From Caprella mutica (Eukaryota; Arthropoda; Malacostraca; Amphipoda; Caprellidae): a stretch of DNA of 64,000 bases. The position numbers and the translations under genes are program-made. The DNA lies in the NCBI GenBank assembly GCA_947561585.1, contig CANNZV010000844.1, positions 124,001 to 188,000 of the forward strand, in the 5' to 3' direction. Each line of letters opens with the position of its first letter. The stretch's first letter is position 1. The notes below the pieces were generated by a model, which saw nothing but the letters and a program-made list of their open reading frames with translations, was not told where the DNA came from and did no database searches. This document shows, piece by piece, positions 23,098 through 35,573 of this stretch.

Positions 23098-25146
23098 CTA
23101 TAGTTTTCCTCGTGAAACAGAAAGTCAGAAAATGAAACAAAGAGAGTACCAACTGTGAATTCTTTATAACAATCGATAGTGATACTTACAATGCACCTGA
23201 ACGTACGACATAATAGATAAATAAAACAGTTGGACGTTCTTTACAACAATGAAGCGACCTTAATAATCTTTTCTAGTTCAGAATCAATATGCAAACTCTA
23301 CCATATTAAAGTAAATAAATCTAAAGCTCACAGCTATTTTTTCTCAGTCTATACTCCACTGCTTACAAGTTGAATCAACTAGCAGGAAAAATCAGATATT
23401 TGAGAACAGTTTTGTATATAAATTGCTTACAGATATATCATAACTCTACAATATCGGGGGTGAATCCCCCAATATATATAGTACTTCTCCCCCCTTTTAT
23501 CGACAAGGGGGCAATCCATATTTGTTGCTATAGAGTGTCAGATACAAAAATAATTGGAGACTTTATTCCAAAATAATAAATGTCAAAATAAGGCCTCGAA
23601 AAATGCCTGAGGAAACTCGGCGATAATTTGAAAGAAAATATCGAAGGAAAATGGATGCCGTTCTTCAAATTGGTCCTGTTAGTGATTCTACATTGGATGT
23701 ATGTTAGCGTAAATATTTACATTAGCAAGTTAATGATTGCTGAAACCTAATCAAAATAAGAATGGTTCCATTATTTTAAATAAATACCCTACGTAACTGT
23801 TTCACAGAGCCATAAGATGCACTGAAGTCAAGCTTTAATCACCTTCTAACCCTATTTCCAGATGAAAATGGTGGGATAAAATCTCTTTCCAATATCCGTG
23901 TTCTAGGAAAATTTCTCGCCTAGTCACCCCGTTTTCTTCATGGAAATTAGGTGGACGATGAGAGTGAGAGTGTGATAATTAATTATTAAGTAAGGCCTTT
24001 AAACAACAGTATTTTTAGCGGCTATCATGAAGATGCATATTTTTTCGCCAGTAATTCAGAACTTGTGAAACAATAACAGTAATTAAAAGCAAGATATCAT
24101 TCCATTTCCGGGCAGAAAAAATCCGCCCAAAGCTATAAAGAGAATCTATTGCTATGATTTGGGCACGAAGAGCAGCTGTAAAACTCAGTCCGAAGGCAAG
24201 GTAACAGTCGCCATCCATAAAATCTGCGGACTTTAATTGCCAGCATCAGGCCGCTAACTTTGGAACAATAATGGATATAATGGCTTTGGAATCTTACGAG
24301 ACACCGACGGAGGTTGCTGCAACCTTCGCAACATTAGGGAAAGTGCAGCTATCTCTAGGGAAGCATTTGATAGGCATACTCCCTGTGGTGATGATCTCTC
24401 AGCTCCAATTTGAACGATATGGCCAAAAAATGTTAGTAACTTATCTTTTATATACAAATTTTCATTTGGTTTAATAGTCAATAATTGTAAGTTCAAACCT
24501 TTAATTGTGTGGAGCTTTTAAGCACTGTCATAGATCATCTTTTCAGTAGTACATGCTGGTCTTCTATTTCTCATATTTGAGCGGCGGTGGTCTTAGCCGT
24601 CGAAGCATGAAGACTATATCCTAACTTATGAACTCTTAAACACACTAAACAAAAACATCTCTCATTCATCACAGGATCTTTAGTTCAAAAAACATCAGAG
24701 AAGAGAATTCCAATTGTGAGAGAACCTCCAAAGAATCACGGATATGGAAAAAAGATTCGTCGGCGGCGGGCGGCGGTGGCGCGGTGGAGGAATATGAGGA
24801 GGATATTGCCGATACGTCACACAGGACTCTATCTGCCACGCATCAGTCGGATGCTCTTCAAAGGAGAAAAATACGGATGTGTTCCACTGGGGGATATTTG
24901 CTCTCAGGAATATAAAGATGTGTTTTGGAGTCAAATTGGGAAGGTTCTGGGAGACCCCATTCGGAATATGAATTCAACTTATTTACATTTTATCTCGAGA
25001 TCAGAAGGCACTTCTTTTGATCAATGAAATCATTCTCGAGAAAGTTACCGAATGATTTGTTTGGTGGTAAGCGGATATCTTTTAGGAGAAAATGAGCAGG
25101 AGAAGCTGCTCCAAATAGTGAAGTATTCATCACACAGTAATTATCT
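23098..25146. other. No gene recognised; twin GC hairpins at 23456-23512
   Basis: Two adjacent GC stems stand out in AT-rich DNA: GGGGG-TGAAT-CCCCC at 23456-23470, and CCCCCC (23489-23494) pairing with GGGGG (23507-23511). Overlapping frames at 24254-24496 and 24695-25027 run on both strands through a GC-rich patch and are unrecognised. Confidence 0.5.
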
Positions 25147-25402
25147 AATACTAGTGTATTTGCCCGTTAAAAATAACTGTTTATTAGTAATTTATTAACC
25201 ATTCCTAGGTTTTTTTAGTGAATTCAAATAAAATTCATTTTTCTGCATAAGCTGATACTTTTTTCACAGATAAAGCATTTAAAAATTGAATAAAAACAGA
25301 AGAATTTAAATATCAAGTCAATATATTCCCGTGCGTATCATAGTTACATTCTTCATGTTTAAAACCCATCGTGTAAAAGCGGACACCAAATAAATAAATA
25401 GA
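25147..25402 (+). mobile_element. AAAT-tailed dispersed repeat family B, copy 2
   Basis: Starts TACTAGTGTATTTGCCCGTT and ends ACCAAATAAATAAATAGA. It is the reverse-complement partner of 3738-4001. The tail and polarity fit a retroposed sequence; no coding region is visible. Confidence 0.65.
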
Positions 25403-26050
25403 CGAGGGAAATTATTAGTTTAGAATATAGATAGTTAAAGTAGGGCATCGCGTTTTACATCCATAATCAAGTCATACTTTTTAGTATAAAGTAATATATT
25501 TTAATGATACAGGGTGAAAACCTGGTTTTATTATAGAATATATTTAACAGGTAAATAAATATATATTAAAAACTGAATTCATATTTTTCAAGAAAACTAA
25601 ACATTTTATTAGTGCTGTAAGTCTCTTCAAAAAATGAAAGATTTATTAAATGGAAAAAATATATCAGTCACCTATATGATCTACAAAATATAAACATGCA
25701 AGAAATTTCAATGTATATTTAATAACACTTGTAAATCAACGTAAAGTTATAAATTAAATGCGATATAATAGGAGTTGAAATATCCTCTCTTTTAGAATTA
25801 AAGACCAAAACATCGGATTAATTTACATCGAGCTCCATTAAAATCTACTGTTAGATGCAGAGCGTTCTATGAATTTATGGGTGAGGCGGTTTATTCACAT
25901 CTACACCGGCATATGGAAAGATGGACGCAATCACGAGAAAATTATGGCTCAAGTTTTTATGGGTGCTTTAAATCGTAGAGGCAAACTCGTTAAGAATAAA
26001 CTGATGATTGCTATCTGTAGATATGCTTAACAGAGGGATTAGAGTGTGAG
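25403..26050. other. No feature seen
   Basis: AT-rich; no open frame, array or inverted repeat could be supported. Confidence 0.55.
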
Positions 26051-26141
26051 GAGTGAGTGAAGGGAGTGAGTGAAGGGAGTGAGTGAAGGGAGTGAGAGAA
26101 GGGAGTGAGAGAAGGGAGTGAGAGAAGGGAGTGAGTGAAGA
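26051..26141. repeat. 13-bp minisatellite, 7 copies
   Basis: Seven units of GAGTGAGTGAAGG or GAGTGAGAGAAGG in register. The purine-only strand continues as a looser GA-rich tract to about 26330. The Ser/Leu-rich minus frames across it are by-products of composition. Confidence 0.95.
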
Positions 26142-28049
26142 AAGTATAGTGTGAAAGAAGAAAGTAAAGTGAGAAGAGAGTAAAAATATAAATAAACGAT
26201 ATTGCAAATATGATCAGAAGGATATAAACGTAATTTCAAAAAGGACGAGGCTAACAAGTGCAAAAGAGGGTGAAGTGACAGAGAAAAAAGGGTGAAGAAA
26301 TTGAAAAGAGGATATAAAAATAAAAGAAAATACAAACAGGCAAATACGAAGTGAATGTAACGAAGAATATTTAATTTAATTTTTCAGATAATTAAAGTCA
26401 TTTAAAGTAAAGTGAGAGGAATGAAATATTCAAACATGAAATTCAACAAAGCTTATTTCTTAAAGATCATAACATTATAAAAAGTAGTTTAATTTACTGA
26501 TTATTGAGAGAAAAGTGCTACCTGTGATCCACAGATTCCGCATGAAAATTGTGAGCCTCCATTTTTGCTCAAAGATATAAAGTGAATCAATTAAAACTTA
26601 CTACGGAGCGGCCACTCGAGCTGAGCTAGAAGGGGCCCTCCACTCCGTCAATATACATTCGAAAAAAGATCCCAAGATTCAACCACTTTATTGACTCGCT
26701 TTTTAGACACGAGGAGGAAGGAGGCAAAAACTGGCCGCGGGATTCAATCGTAATGGGAAATTTGATAAATGTGATTCTTCGGCACAAATTGAGCTGAAAA
26801 TTATTAGGCTTTTGGCGTCTCCATTTCGTAGAGTTCATGAGACTCGAGAAGAAGAAGATGTACAAGAATGAGAAGTGATTAAGAGTGGAGGAGACCCTGA
26901 AAAGACCATCTTACGGATAGTCGTTAGGATTATTCTATATGCCGTCAAGAAGGTGTAGAGAAAAATTAACTAAAAAGAACCATATACCTATGAACGTACA
27001 AAGAAGCCATGAAAACCATGAGAAACTATACTGCTTTTCATATCAAAATGGCCACGCAAGAACAGACCCGAAGTCAGTCCCTCACAACGAATATGGAATA
27101 AACAAAATGCCAGCCAGTCATTGACGATACAAAGAGAAATAAAGAAGACTTTAACCCCTGCGCCTGTTCCGTGGGCTATTCCTTGAATCGGGTCATCAGA
27201 AGTCCTATCCGTTCATTCCATTAACCGTGAATTGGTTAAATGGGACAGCCAACTGCCGGAGGAGAAAACGCTTTATGTACACACAATCTTTGTGGCTCAT
27301 TCAACCTTTCTCTCCATTCAACATTTTATCCATGCAGGCCCGCTTTGAGTCGAACTTTTTTTTTTCATGTCGCGCTATTTTTCATTTTTCTTTCTTATGA
27401 AAGTTTCTTAGCTTCTGTTTATACAGAATTAGAGACTAAAGGTTTAGACTTGAATGGAACAACCGTTATGATATACTTTAGTGTTTTCCTTTTCATTCTA
27501 TATAAAAAAAAGAGACTATAAACTTTAAAGCAATTATTTTATAACCTTATAATTTATATCAGAGTTTCGATTGCTTGCATTAAATGACTTGAAAAGAACA
27601 TTTGAAAGAATTAATTAGTCAGTTATAATTCTTTAACGAATTGTTGAAATAATTATAGGTAGTAAATTAAATTAATTCTTTACCGACTCAGAGTAAGTTA
27701 TGAAATTTTTTTATTGGTTTGTTACAAAATGAGAATAAAATAAACTTTCAATTTCGCAACAAATATTATTCAGGATTTTTCGATTATTCAATGAAATAAT
27801 TCCCGAAAACATAAAATCCAATGAATAATAGCTAGAGCTAAATAAAATTTGGACTCGTATGTCACACGACATAATAATTGTATAATGTATTCCCAAAGAA
27901 GTTATGAAAAGTTTCAGCACTGAATAATTGACTAGTGATGTGAGTTTGCCTTCTGAATAGGAAGAAAACTAAGAGTTTTAATGTACTTGTTATATGTCAC
28001 AGAGGAGATATAAAGAAGTAATTAGTTTTTTAAAAATTGAAGGATACGC
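26142..28049. other. No gene recognised
   Basis: Purine-rich to 26330, then ordinary sequence. Frames of 61-93 codons at 26626-26865 (minus), 26939-27124 (plus) and 27240-27521 (plus) show no domain. Confidence 0.55.
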
Positions 28050-28271
28050 AGTACAACTCTATAATGAACTCCTCTATAGTGAAAGTAAAGTCCTGAGTAA
28101 CAGAGCTAACCACCCTGTATAGTGAACAAAGTTTCTCTAGTCTATCATGAATGACCATCAGTTTTAGAAATTTACGGGCCTATTTATGGCAGACTAAAGA
28201 AAATCTGTTCACTGTAGGGGATAGTTCTCACATTCATGACTCCAGATTCACTATAGAGGAGTTCTACTGTA
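28050..28271. mobile_element. Palindromic pogo-like MITE (CAGTAGAACTCC family), copy 1
   Basis: The right end, read inverted, is TA-CAGTAGAACTCCTCTATAG. The left end is TA-CAACTCTATAATGAACTC followed by CTCTATAGTGAA. The symmetry continues inwards (TATAGTGAACAAAGTTTCTC against its mirror near 28190-28215). TA next to CAG/CAA termini suggests pogo/Tigger. Another near-complete copy lies at 38522, a half at 63466 and a short end-like piece at 56838-56870. Confidence 0.75.
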
Positions 28272-29523
28272 GATGACATAATTCCGTACAAGGTGTACAA
28301 CCTTCTGACTTGAAAGTCAGAATTAATTTCAAATTAATATAAAATCACTCTTGAACCTATTATCAAAAGAAAATTAAATGTTAAACAAAAACATTCATTA
28401 GAAAAATAATAGGTATGATTATTTAAATTAGAAATGCGAACCATTTTGCATATAAAATTAAAACTTCTAAGATATTGTTCTTCAAAATATATTTTGCTAA
28501 AGACAAGAGAAAAAAGGTTATAATCAGTTGAATTATGCAAATATTATAAAAGAAATAGTTTTCAATGTATTTAAAGTTATAGAAGAACACTAAGTAATAA
28601 ATGTTGTTTTCAAAACATTATTTTCTATCCGATTCAGTTTTTTGTTTGTTTTAAAGTCATATTTTTCCATTAAAATCAGTCAAACATTTTGACTGAAATA
28701 TTTTCAACATTTCACTTATTTTTCAGTACGTTGAAGGGCGAAAATGTCCAATCACAATAAAATATGTGAATAAACCAACCCGTCCGGTGGAGAGAGGAAT
28801 AACTTAGGAATTGCTTGGAGTATTGCTTCTAGCACTTTATTGGGAACTCAAAAGGCATTTCGAAACTTTGCTTTTAAAGTTTATGAACTCTGATCTTAAT
28901 GCATTGGCTTTAGGTATGCACTGAAGGTTGGTCAGAGAGATCTATAAAGCAATTGCAACATTTACAGTTTTCACCCAGAAATGACCGCATAATTTCAAAA
29001 AAGTTTTATATGAAATATTCTTTGACGACAAAATAAACCTTATTTAGTTAAGAAAGAGGTTTTACTCAGAGTCTAAAATCGAATAGGTAATTAGTAGTTT
29101 TCTCGTTTCAGTTGATAAATATCTAAAAGGATTGTTCAATCATATAATCAGATGATAATATAAACAGAGAGGATGTTTCCGCAGAGATTTCCCTAATGCA
29201 GTCAGTCTCTGACTACTGAGGGTTAACAAAGTTAGGAGTTCTGGCAGCATAACTACAACAATATTATATATCTGCAAATTGACAGAGGATTCGAAAACCC
29301 AATCAATGGCTGGTGAATATAGACAATCTGTCGAAATATTCTCTCGATATGGCGGAGTATTAGGTTTGATTTCTATTTGCAAACAGAGATAATGTGTAAC
29401 AATACAGAAGATGAAATGAGAAATTGAAAGTTAGTAATTGAAGAAATTAGCAGATTTATTATATAAAAGATAATGAAGAATGTAACGTAATAGTAATTTA
29501 ATGTAGCTGCATACAATACTCAC
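28272..29523. other. No separate gene recognised; downstream of candidate exon
   Basis: If the minus-strand exon at 29524-29856 is real, this is the start of its downstream intron. It begins (on the minus strand) with the GTGAGTATTG donor and is AT-rich. No matching downstream exon was found. Confidence 0.45.
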
Positions 29524-29856
29524 CCTTAAGTCAGTTGGGTGTTTTCGAATGACATGACTACCTGGTACAGGGGCTTCGACAAGGCGGTGGGTTGGGGGTC
29601 TAGCTGGTGGTTTTGCTGTACTGGAGGAGCTAGTTGTGGTGGCGACAGGAGCAGTAGGTTTCTTGCTGGTGACAAATAGATTCTTGAACCAACCTACAAC
29701 TTTGCCGGACTCGTCTTTTGTGGTGGAGGAAGTGGAGGTGGGTGGAGGATTCACCGCCGTACTGCGCGAGTGGGGAGCGGTCCTAGCAGAGCCAGCCGTG
29801 GTGGCACAGGACGACGATTGCACTGTTGGAGCAGCCAATGCGACGAGTGGAGAGGG
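29524..29856 (-). CDS. Candidate internal coding exon, 111 codons, gene not recognised
   Basis: The exon is open throughout and ends at AAGG|GTGAGTATTG, an excellent insect 5' splice site (donor bases 29523-29518). On its other side a pyrimidine-rich tract on the minus strand ends CTCTTCCTCTCAG at 29857. Using both gives exactly 333 bases, phase 0 to 0. The peptide is Ser/Thr/Pro/Ala-rich (residues 1-47 and 67-90) with two more structured patches: GKVVGWFKNLF (51-61), and RLVEAPVPGS (91-100) with a basic IRKH after it. Such low-complexity linkers with short conserved patches are common in cytoplasmic regulatory proteins, but no family is recognised and no function is proposed. Base composition is clearly GC-richer than the neighbourhood. 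The frame is open further upstream to a Met codon at 29934, so an initiating exon is an alternative. Partner exons were not found. Confidence 0.5.
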
Positions 29857-32760
29857 CTGAGAGGAAGAGATTGGCTCCAGGAGGAGCAGTGGAGGAGAAA
29901 AGTTGGTGGAGGAATGGTGGAAGCGATGAGACAAAGCAGCAGAGTCACAGATTTAGTAGGTGTTTCATCAAAAAAACATCCGCGAAGGATTTCAAAATGA
30001 CGTCGGCTGTCGTCGACAATGTTCTGTAAGCTTAGCATAAATTCAAGTTCGGAAGCGCCGGTGATATCATTCAAAATACATTTAGTAGTAAAGTTAAGTG
30101 CAGTTTAATAATCGTGCTTATAGATTTCCTATAATATAACAAACCTGATGGTAATCAAATATACGTATACTATTAATGTGTTTCAACTGGAGGTCAAATT
30201 TCTTAAGTTATTCTTTGGGAAAGGGGAGGAGAAAAAGGATGCCAATTAGATAATTAAGAATAAAGGTTATACACGCAATAACAGACAAGTACTTAGAATA
30301 CTAATCAATACTATAGGGTGATAAAGAATATAAATAGATACTTTCAATTTACTGAAGCTATAGAGTTTCATAAATGTTTCACTTTCTTACAACCATTCAC
30401 AGTCCACGCTTCTTTTTTAGAGCACCAATGAAATCACTGCTTCTAGTCACGTGGTACTACTGTGGCATCAGAAGTCTGAGCAAGAGATGTACCTAAACGA
30501 ATGTAAGATGAACTCAAGACCAAGAGCACGTGTCAGAGATCTCGATTCTACTTATTCTCATCCGCACTTTAGCCTCACTCACATGCTTAGTCAAACGATT
30601 CTTCACTTAAAAAGTCACTTGCACCGAGTTTGAAGTACCATTGCAGTTGCAGATGAGCATTTGGGTACCGTCTCCGTACTTTCCGTACTGGGGGAGAATT
30701 GTCTGTGTTCTCAACCTTTTCCTAATCGATATCGAAATTCGTTTTCTGTGTTTTCAATAATTAATTCAAATGTCGGTGAAGGAATTACAGTTTATTAATG
30801 CTGACATCTTTTCTCCATTAACACAAAATCTATGTTCACTGTTCATTCGGTTTTAGGATTTTTACGTCTCATTTATTTTGATTAGAGTATATCTTTTGAT
30901 TACAGCTCGTGCATTCAGACCAATAATAATTATACACTGAATAAATTACAAAGTACGTAATTTTGTAGCACTGAAACCAGCCAGTTCAACCTAATAATAT
31001 TTTTTAACTTCCCTAATTTATATTTTCATGCACTAAATTTCGTTTTCTCTTCTCAAGATAAATGCCAAATATTCCACCTTCAAAAGCCCAATTTACGAAA
31101 CCCTAACTCCGCCAGTTAAGAGTGTTCGAAAACCCAAAGTGTCCGAGTGAAGCCCCCAGGCAGCGAGCTCTGACCAGACTTCGCTTCCAGTTGGTGTCAG
31201 GACGAGTGACGGCGGCAGACTGTGGAGACTATTGCCCAGGATCACCGGACCTATCCGCCAGCTTCCCCCCCCCCCTCTCCCTCTATGGCATCTCCCCAAC
31301 ACACAAACATCCCCCCTCTCCCCTTTCACGATCGAAATTCAGATATATTCCAGTGTTTAGGAAAGTAGTACCAAGAATCTCGAAAGAAGTTTTGGAAAAT
31401 TCAATACAGTAAAATAGAGTGGGCTAAAAACTTTTAAAAGAAAAGCTTGGGGGAAATATTTTCAAAATATATTTTGATAGAGTTCTTCATTTTTATCAGT
31501 CATACATTAATTTTAAATTCCAGGGGGAAATTAGTTAATAAAATAGGGTAAAAGCTCACTGGACTCCTTCTGATAAATTGATAATCTACCGACTCATTTG
31601 AACGCAACAATCATCAGTAATGGCGGTAGCTAGCTACCTGCTGAGACAAACAATTAATGGCAGTTTTAATCCGGAGACGTAATTACATTCATCAGCCTTT
31701 ATCATCTCGCCACAACAGTCCCAAAAGCAGAAGAATGGTTGACAGAGGAATTAAGTCACAGTCATTACGAGGTGATGGCATGAGTAAATTAGAAAAGACG
31801 GATAATTTGGTAGGGAAGAGCTAGGGAGAGTGTCAAGTTAACTCGATGTACATAAATGCGATGCAACAAGTGTCTCAGTGCCGAGCAGTGATTAGTTAGG
31901 TCCGTCTGCTTCAACTATGCAGAGATTATATAAAAAAGCTGACTGGAATAGAGAGATTACAGTTAGCGATCGTTATTTAGCTATTTAATAAGTATTAGCT
32001 TTATTCAAAGAGCAGTTATTCAGTGTCTGCCATCAAATTGTACTTATTTATTAACGAAATAGTAGGTAATAAAGAGTTAGCTCTTTTTAGAAAAATACTC
32101 TTAGTATTCTATACTAGTGATTTATCCATCAAAAGTTATTGACTATAAATTCTTAGTTATTTTAAAATCATCATGATTTTTAAAAAAAATAGTCTGATTT
32201 TTCTTTTAGTCCAGCTTTATTATTTTTCTGTTAATCGGATTTCACTCATCATAATTATTTCCCTAGTGTGTTACCCTTTCAAAATTATGAACTATAATTT
32301 TTATTAATTATCCGAATTTATGAATAAAATTTCCTGTATTATTTATATAAAATCTTATGAGGTTTTTTACCTCTGAATTTTTGCGATCCCGAAATTTTTG
32401 TAGTCACAGTTTTTTTTATTACCGGATTTTACTGTTATCCGGATAATTTTATATTATACGATGAAATTTTATATTAAATGCTAAAGCGCGACATTTTTCT
32501 GCCAACACATTATGTATAAGTACATAGACAGACTATTTCGAAGAGAAAAAGATATTCTCCATATGTTAAAAATTTAAAAACTGTAGCCATTGTAACAGAA
32601 TGCGCTAACTATAAATACAATGAACTAATTCAATATAGAGATTAGAAAAAAGGTCTGTCAGTACCTATTACAGAATGGAATATTGTTATGAAAGATTGAC
32701 ATCAGTCCTGTGGAAAGATGTTTAAGAAATTTAACACAACACTCACCAGCAAATATCACG
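29857..32760. other. No gene recognised; GC-rich island and possible TATA box
   Basis: A GC-rich island at about 31090-31330, with a C10 run at 31267-31276, stands out from AT-rich surroundings. It could be a promoter or untranslated exon near the candidate gene; open frames on both strands there are unrecognised. TATATAAAAAA at 31927-31937 is a possible core promoter with no coding sequence after it. Confidence 0.4.
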
Positions 32761-33066
32761 GAAATACAATTTTATCGAAAAATTATAAAAAATACAATTT
32801 TATCAAAGAATTATGGAAATAAAATTTTATCAAAGAATTATGGAAATAAAATTTTATCAAAGAATTATGGAAATAAAATTATCAAAAAAAATATAGAAAT
32901 ACAATATTATCAAAAAAATATAGAAAAATAATTGATCAAAAAATTATAGAAATAAAATTTTATCAAAAAATTATAGAAATAAAATTTTATCAAAAAATTA
33001 TAGAAATTAAATTTTATCAAAATATTGTAGAAATAAAATTGCATACAAAAATTATAGAAATTAAAT
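32761..33066. repeat. Degenerate 27-bp AT-rich minisatellite, about 11 copies
   Basis: Units resemble AAAATTTTATCAAAGAATTA plus seven more bases (27 in all), with small indels in the middle. Both strands read as a Lys/Ile/Asn- or Phe/Tyr/Asn-rich 9-residue repeat, a result of the period. Confidence 0.9.
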
Positions 33067-34602
33067 TCCAGTACCTTAAACAATACCTCACAGAAAATAT
33101 CTTTTCTCGCAATCACAAAATACCATACAACTTTAAAATTTATATTTTTTTCACATCATGTACCGATATCCGGTCCTTTATCATAGAAGATGAATACTAT
33201 AAAGTTATTTCAGTTATTTGTTAATTTGTTACTATAAAAGAAACAGTTATTTTACAAATCATGAAATAGTAAATAGTAGAAATAGCTTTTAAAGTTACAT
33301 AAAAAGTAAAATTATATACTATAAGACTGCAAGAATGTTCCCCGATACATTAAAGCACAAGTTGATCCTCTATAGCTGAGATATGCATAACTATATAAGA
33401 AACTCAATCATATTTACAATCCCATGAATACAGAAATCAAAATCACAAATCGAGCCATAACCGGAGGAGATTTTGGGGGCCGAAGCCCCTGTAACGACCG
33501 AAAGCTCTTGCTGATTTGAATTTCTCCACTGGCCACACATCTGAAGCAATAATTCGACCATTAGGGTAGGAAGATTCGAACAGAACGCCAAAGCTCAAAC
33601 CACAAATACCAAACATGATTTATTGAACACAGATTTCGTACGATAATTCATATGTCTGTCGGAATGAACCTGAACGAAAGATTGGTTTTGAATTTATTCT
33701 TCAAAAATCAATGAAATTGCATCATTCTTCAATATAAATTACTAAATACCCTTGATAATTAATTTCCTGGATATTATCTAATGATCATTTCACCAAGAGT
33801 CTGTACACAGGCACCTCCAGGCTTAACACACAATCGATAATCAATTTGCAATGGACTCATCAATAATTCGACGAGCATTTTAATTCCTGGAGCTGCATCC
33901 AAATAGAAAATTATGGCGGATTTCCATTTTTTCGGTGGCATTCGCACACAGCTTTCTATATCTGGTGAAAACCTCTTCAAATTTGCATCATCATCTCTAG
34001 GGGTGATATTGACTGCTTATATTCCCTGAGAATATCCCGATAACGCCAGAAGGAAGGATATAATCCGCCTGACTTGAGGAAGAATGTGATGTACGAATTG
34101 TGAGAAACGACTGACGGGAGAAATAATTTTAAAAATATGTATTGAAATTTTTCAGGGATTTGATGAATGACAGTTGAAGAAATCAGTATCGCCCTCTAAT
34201 TTTAAATGAAAGTGGTAACGAACGTACATCATGGACAGAGATATGTTCCCTGAAGTCAAGTGTAACCCTACATGCAGATGGCTTTTCTATCCTTGCCATC
34301 GCTTCAAAGTATTGGGAATCTATAATTTATAAGCTGAACTTATAGCGGGAGGAAGGCAGGATAAGACAAAATATGCTATATCATTCCGCACCACATAAAC
34401 TAACATTGCTAAATAATTTCATATATAATACACCACAATCTTGAGCACACAGTACCATGTGTATTAGAACAGAATTCACAGATTACGCTTCATAATAATT
34501 GAATAACTTTTCAAGGCCAAAAATAGGCTAAGTATTTATGTTTCACAGTTCAAATTTTCTCTATAGGATGAAATATTTTTATTCTTTTTTTTAATGACTT
34601 CA
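33067..34602. other. No gene recognised
   Basis: Minus-strand frames of 66-68 codons at 33391-33591 and 33774-33980 are unrecognised; otherwise AT-rich. Confidence 0.55.
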
Positions 34603-34745
34603 GCATCTGCTTCAGAACCAAAAGCCATATCGCTGACGGCAAAAGAAAAAGACGTACAAGTGATTTCGGTTGAAATTAAATTATTAACAAAGTCAACTAA
34701 TACACATTATGTGCCTCTTTCCAAGATATATAACGGACAAAGACA
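34603..34745. repeat. Dispersed repeat family A, fragment
   Basis: ATCTGCTTCAGAACCAAAAG, then CCATATCGCTGACG, aligns with the start of family A at 41965-42010. Similarity fades after about 140 bp. Confidence 0.5.
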
Positions 34746-35238
34746 CCAAGATACTATATGAACATACGGTTATTTTACGGTTGAATTCGTAATGAATATA
34801 AGTACCTATACTCGTAACTATCTAGGTTACTGTTTTCGCTAAATTGCAGCCATGAAAAAGAAGGTTTACTGCTTTAGAAAATGAGAATCGCTTTTGTCAG
34901 AGATAAAAAAAACCTAAGAAGATTATATAAATAAGTGAATCAACAAAATTCATTTCGTTAACGGCATATATTGAAGATGGTATAGCCTAATTTTTTAGTA
35001 ATGTAGTGCCATAGAAATGCTAAATAAAATGTTCAAATAATTTCGTACTAAAATTGATAATGGTTCATATAGATCATTGCTTTACAAAAAATTAAATTAT
35101 GTAGAGCATTTATTAAATAAATCAACTGAAATATATTTCAATGCAGGATAAATCAATGTTCTTCCAATTACAATTTTTGCATCATCATTATTAGCTGAAA
35201 ATCAGATGGCACGACATATAATATAAGACTAGATTACG
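34746..35238. other. No feature seen
   Basis: AT-rich, without array, inverted repeat or open frame of note. Confidence 0.55.
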
Positions 35239-35573
35239 TGCACTCAGTAGAGCGCATACCTTCGCCACCGCTTATCCGTTTGCAACCAATATCTAATAAA
35301 TTGGTGACTGGGTAGTGACCAATCGTCCCACCAAGTTTCATGCAATATGGTTCAATACTTTTTGAGTTATTGAGTTATGAAAGACCATGACCTTGACCTT
35401 TGACCTGGTCGCTCCCAAATTTCTACCAGCAGGTCACTGGACATTGACCAATCGTTTCACCAAATTTCAGGCAGTTTGGTTGAACACTTTTTCAGTTAAA
35501 CGAATAACAAGATGATAAATAAATAAATAAATGCCGTCTATAATATAACCTTCCCGCATTCTGCGAAGGTAAT
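35239..35573. mobile_element. AGGTCA-bearing dispersed repeat, copy 1
   Basis: Starts CACTCAGTAGAGCGCATACC and ends TTCTGCGAAGGTA. The body is two related units of about 110-125 bp sharing GACCAATCGTNNCACCAA and TTTGGTTNAACACTTTTT. TGACCTTGACCTTTGACCT lies at 35388-35406. An AAATAAATAAATAAA run (35517-35531) precedes the end, and ACCTTC...GAAGGT forms a terminal stem. Four other copies exist in the window. It is a non-coding repeat of unknown class. Confidence 0.75.

Noticed and set aside
31122..31412. 96-codon plus frame in the GC-rich island
   Set aside because: The opposite strand is open too; openness is explained by GC-rich composition.
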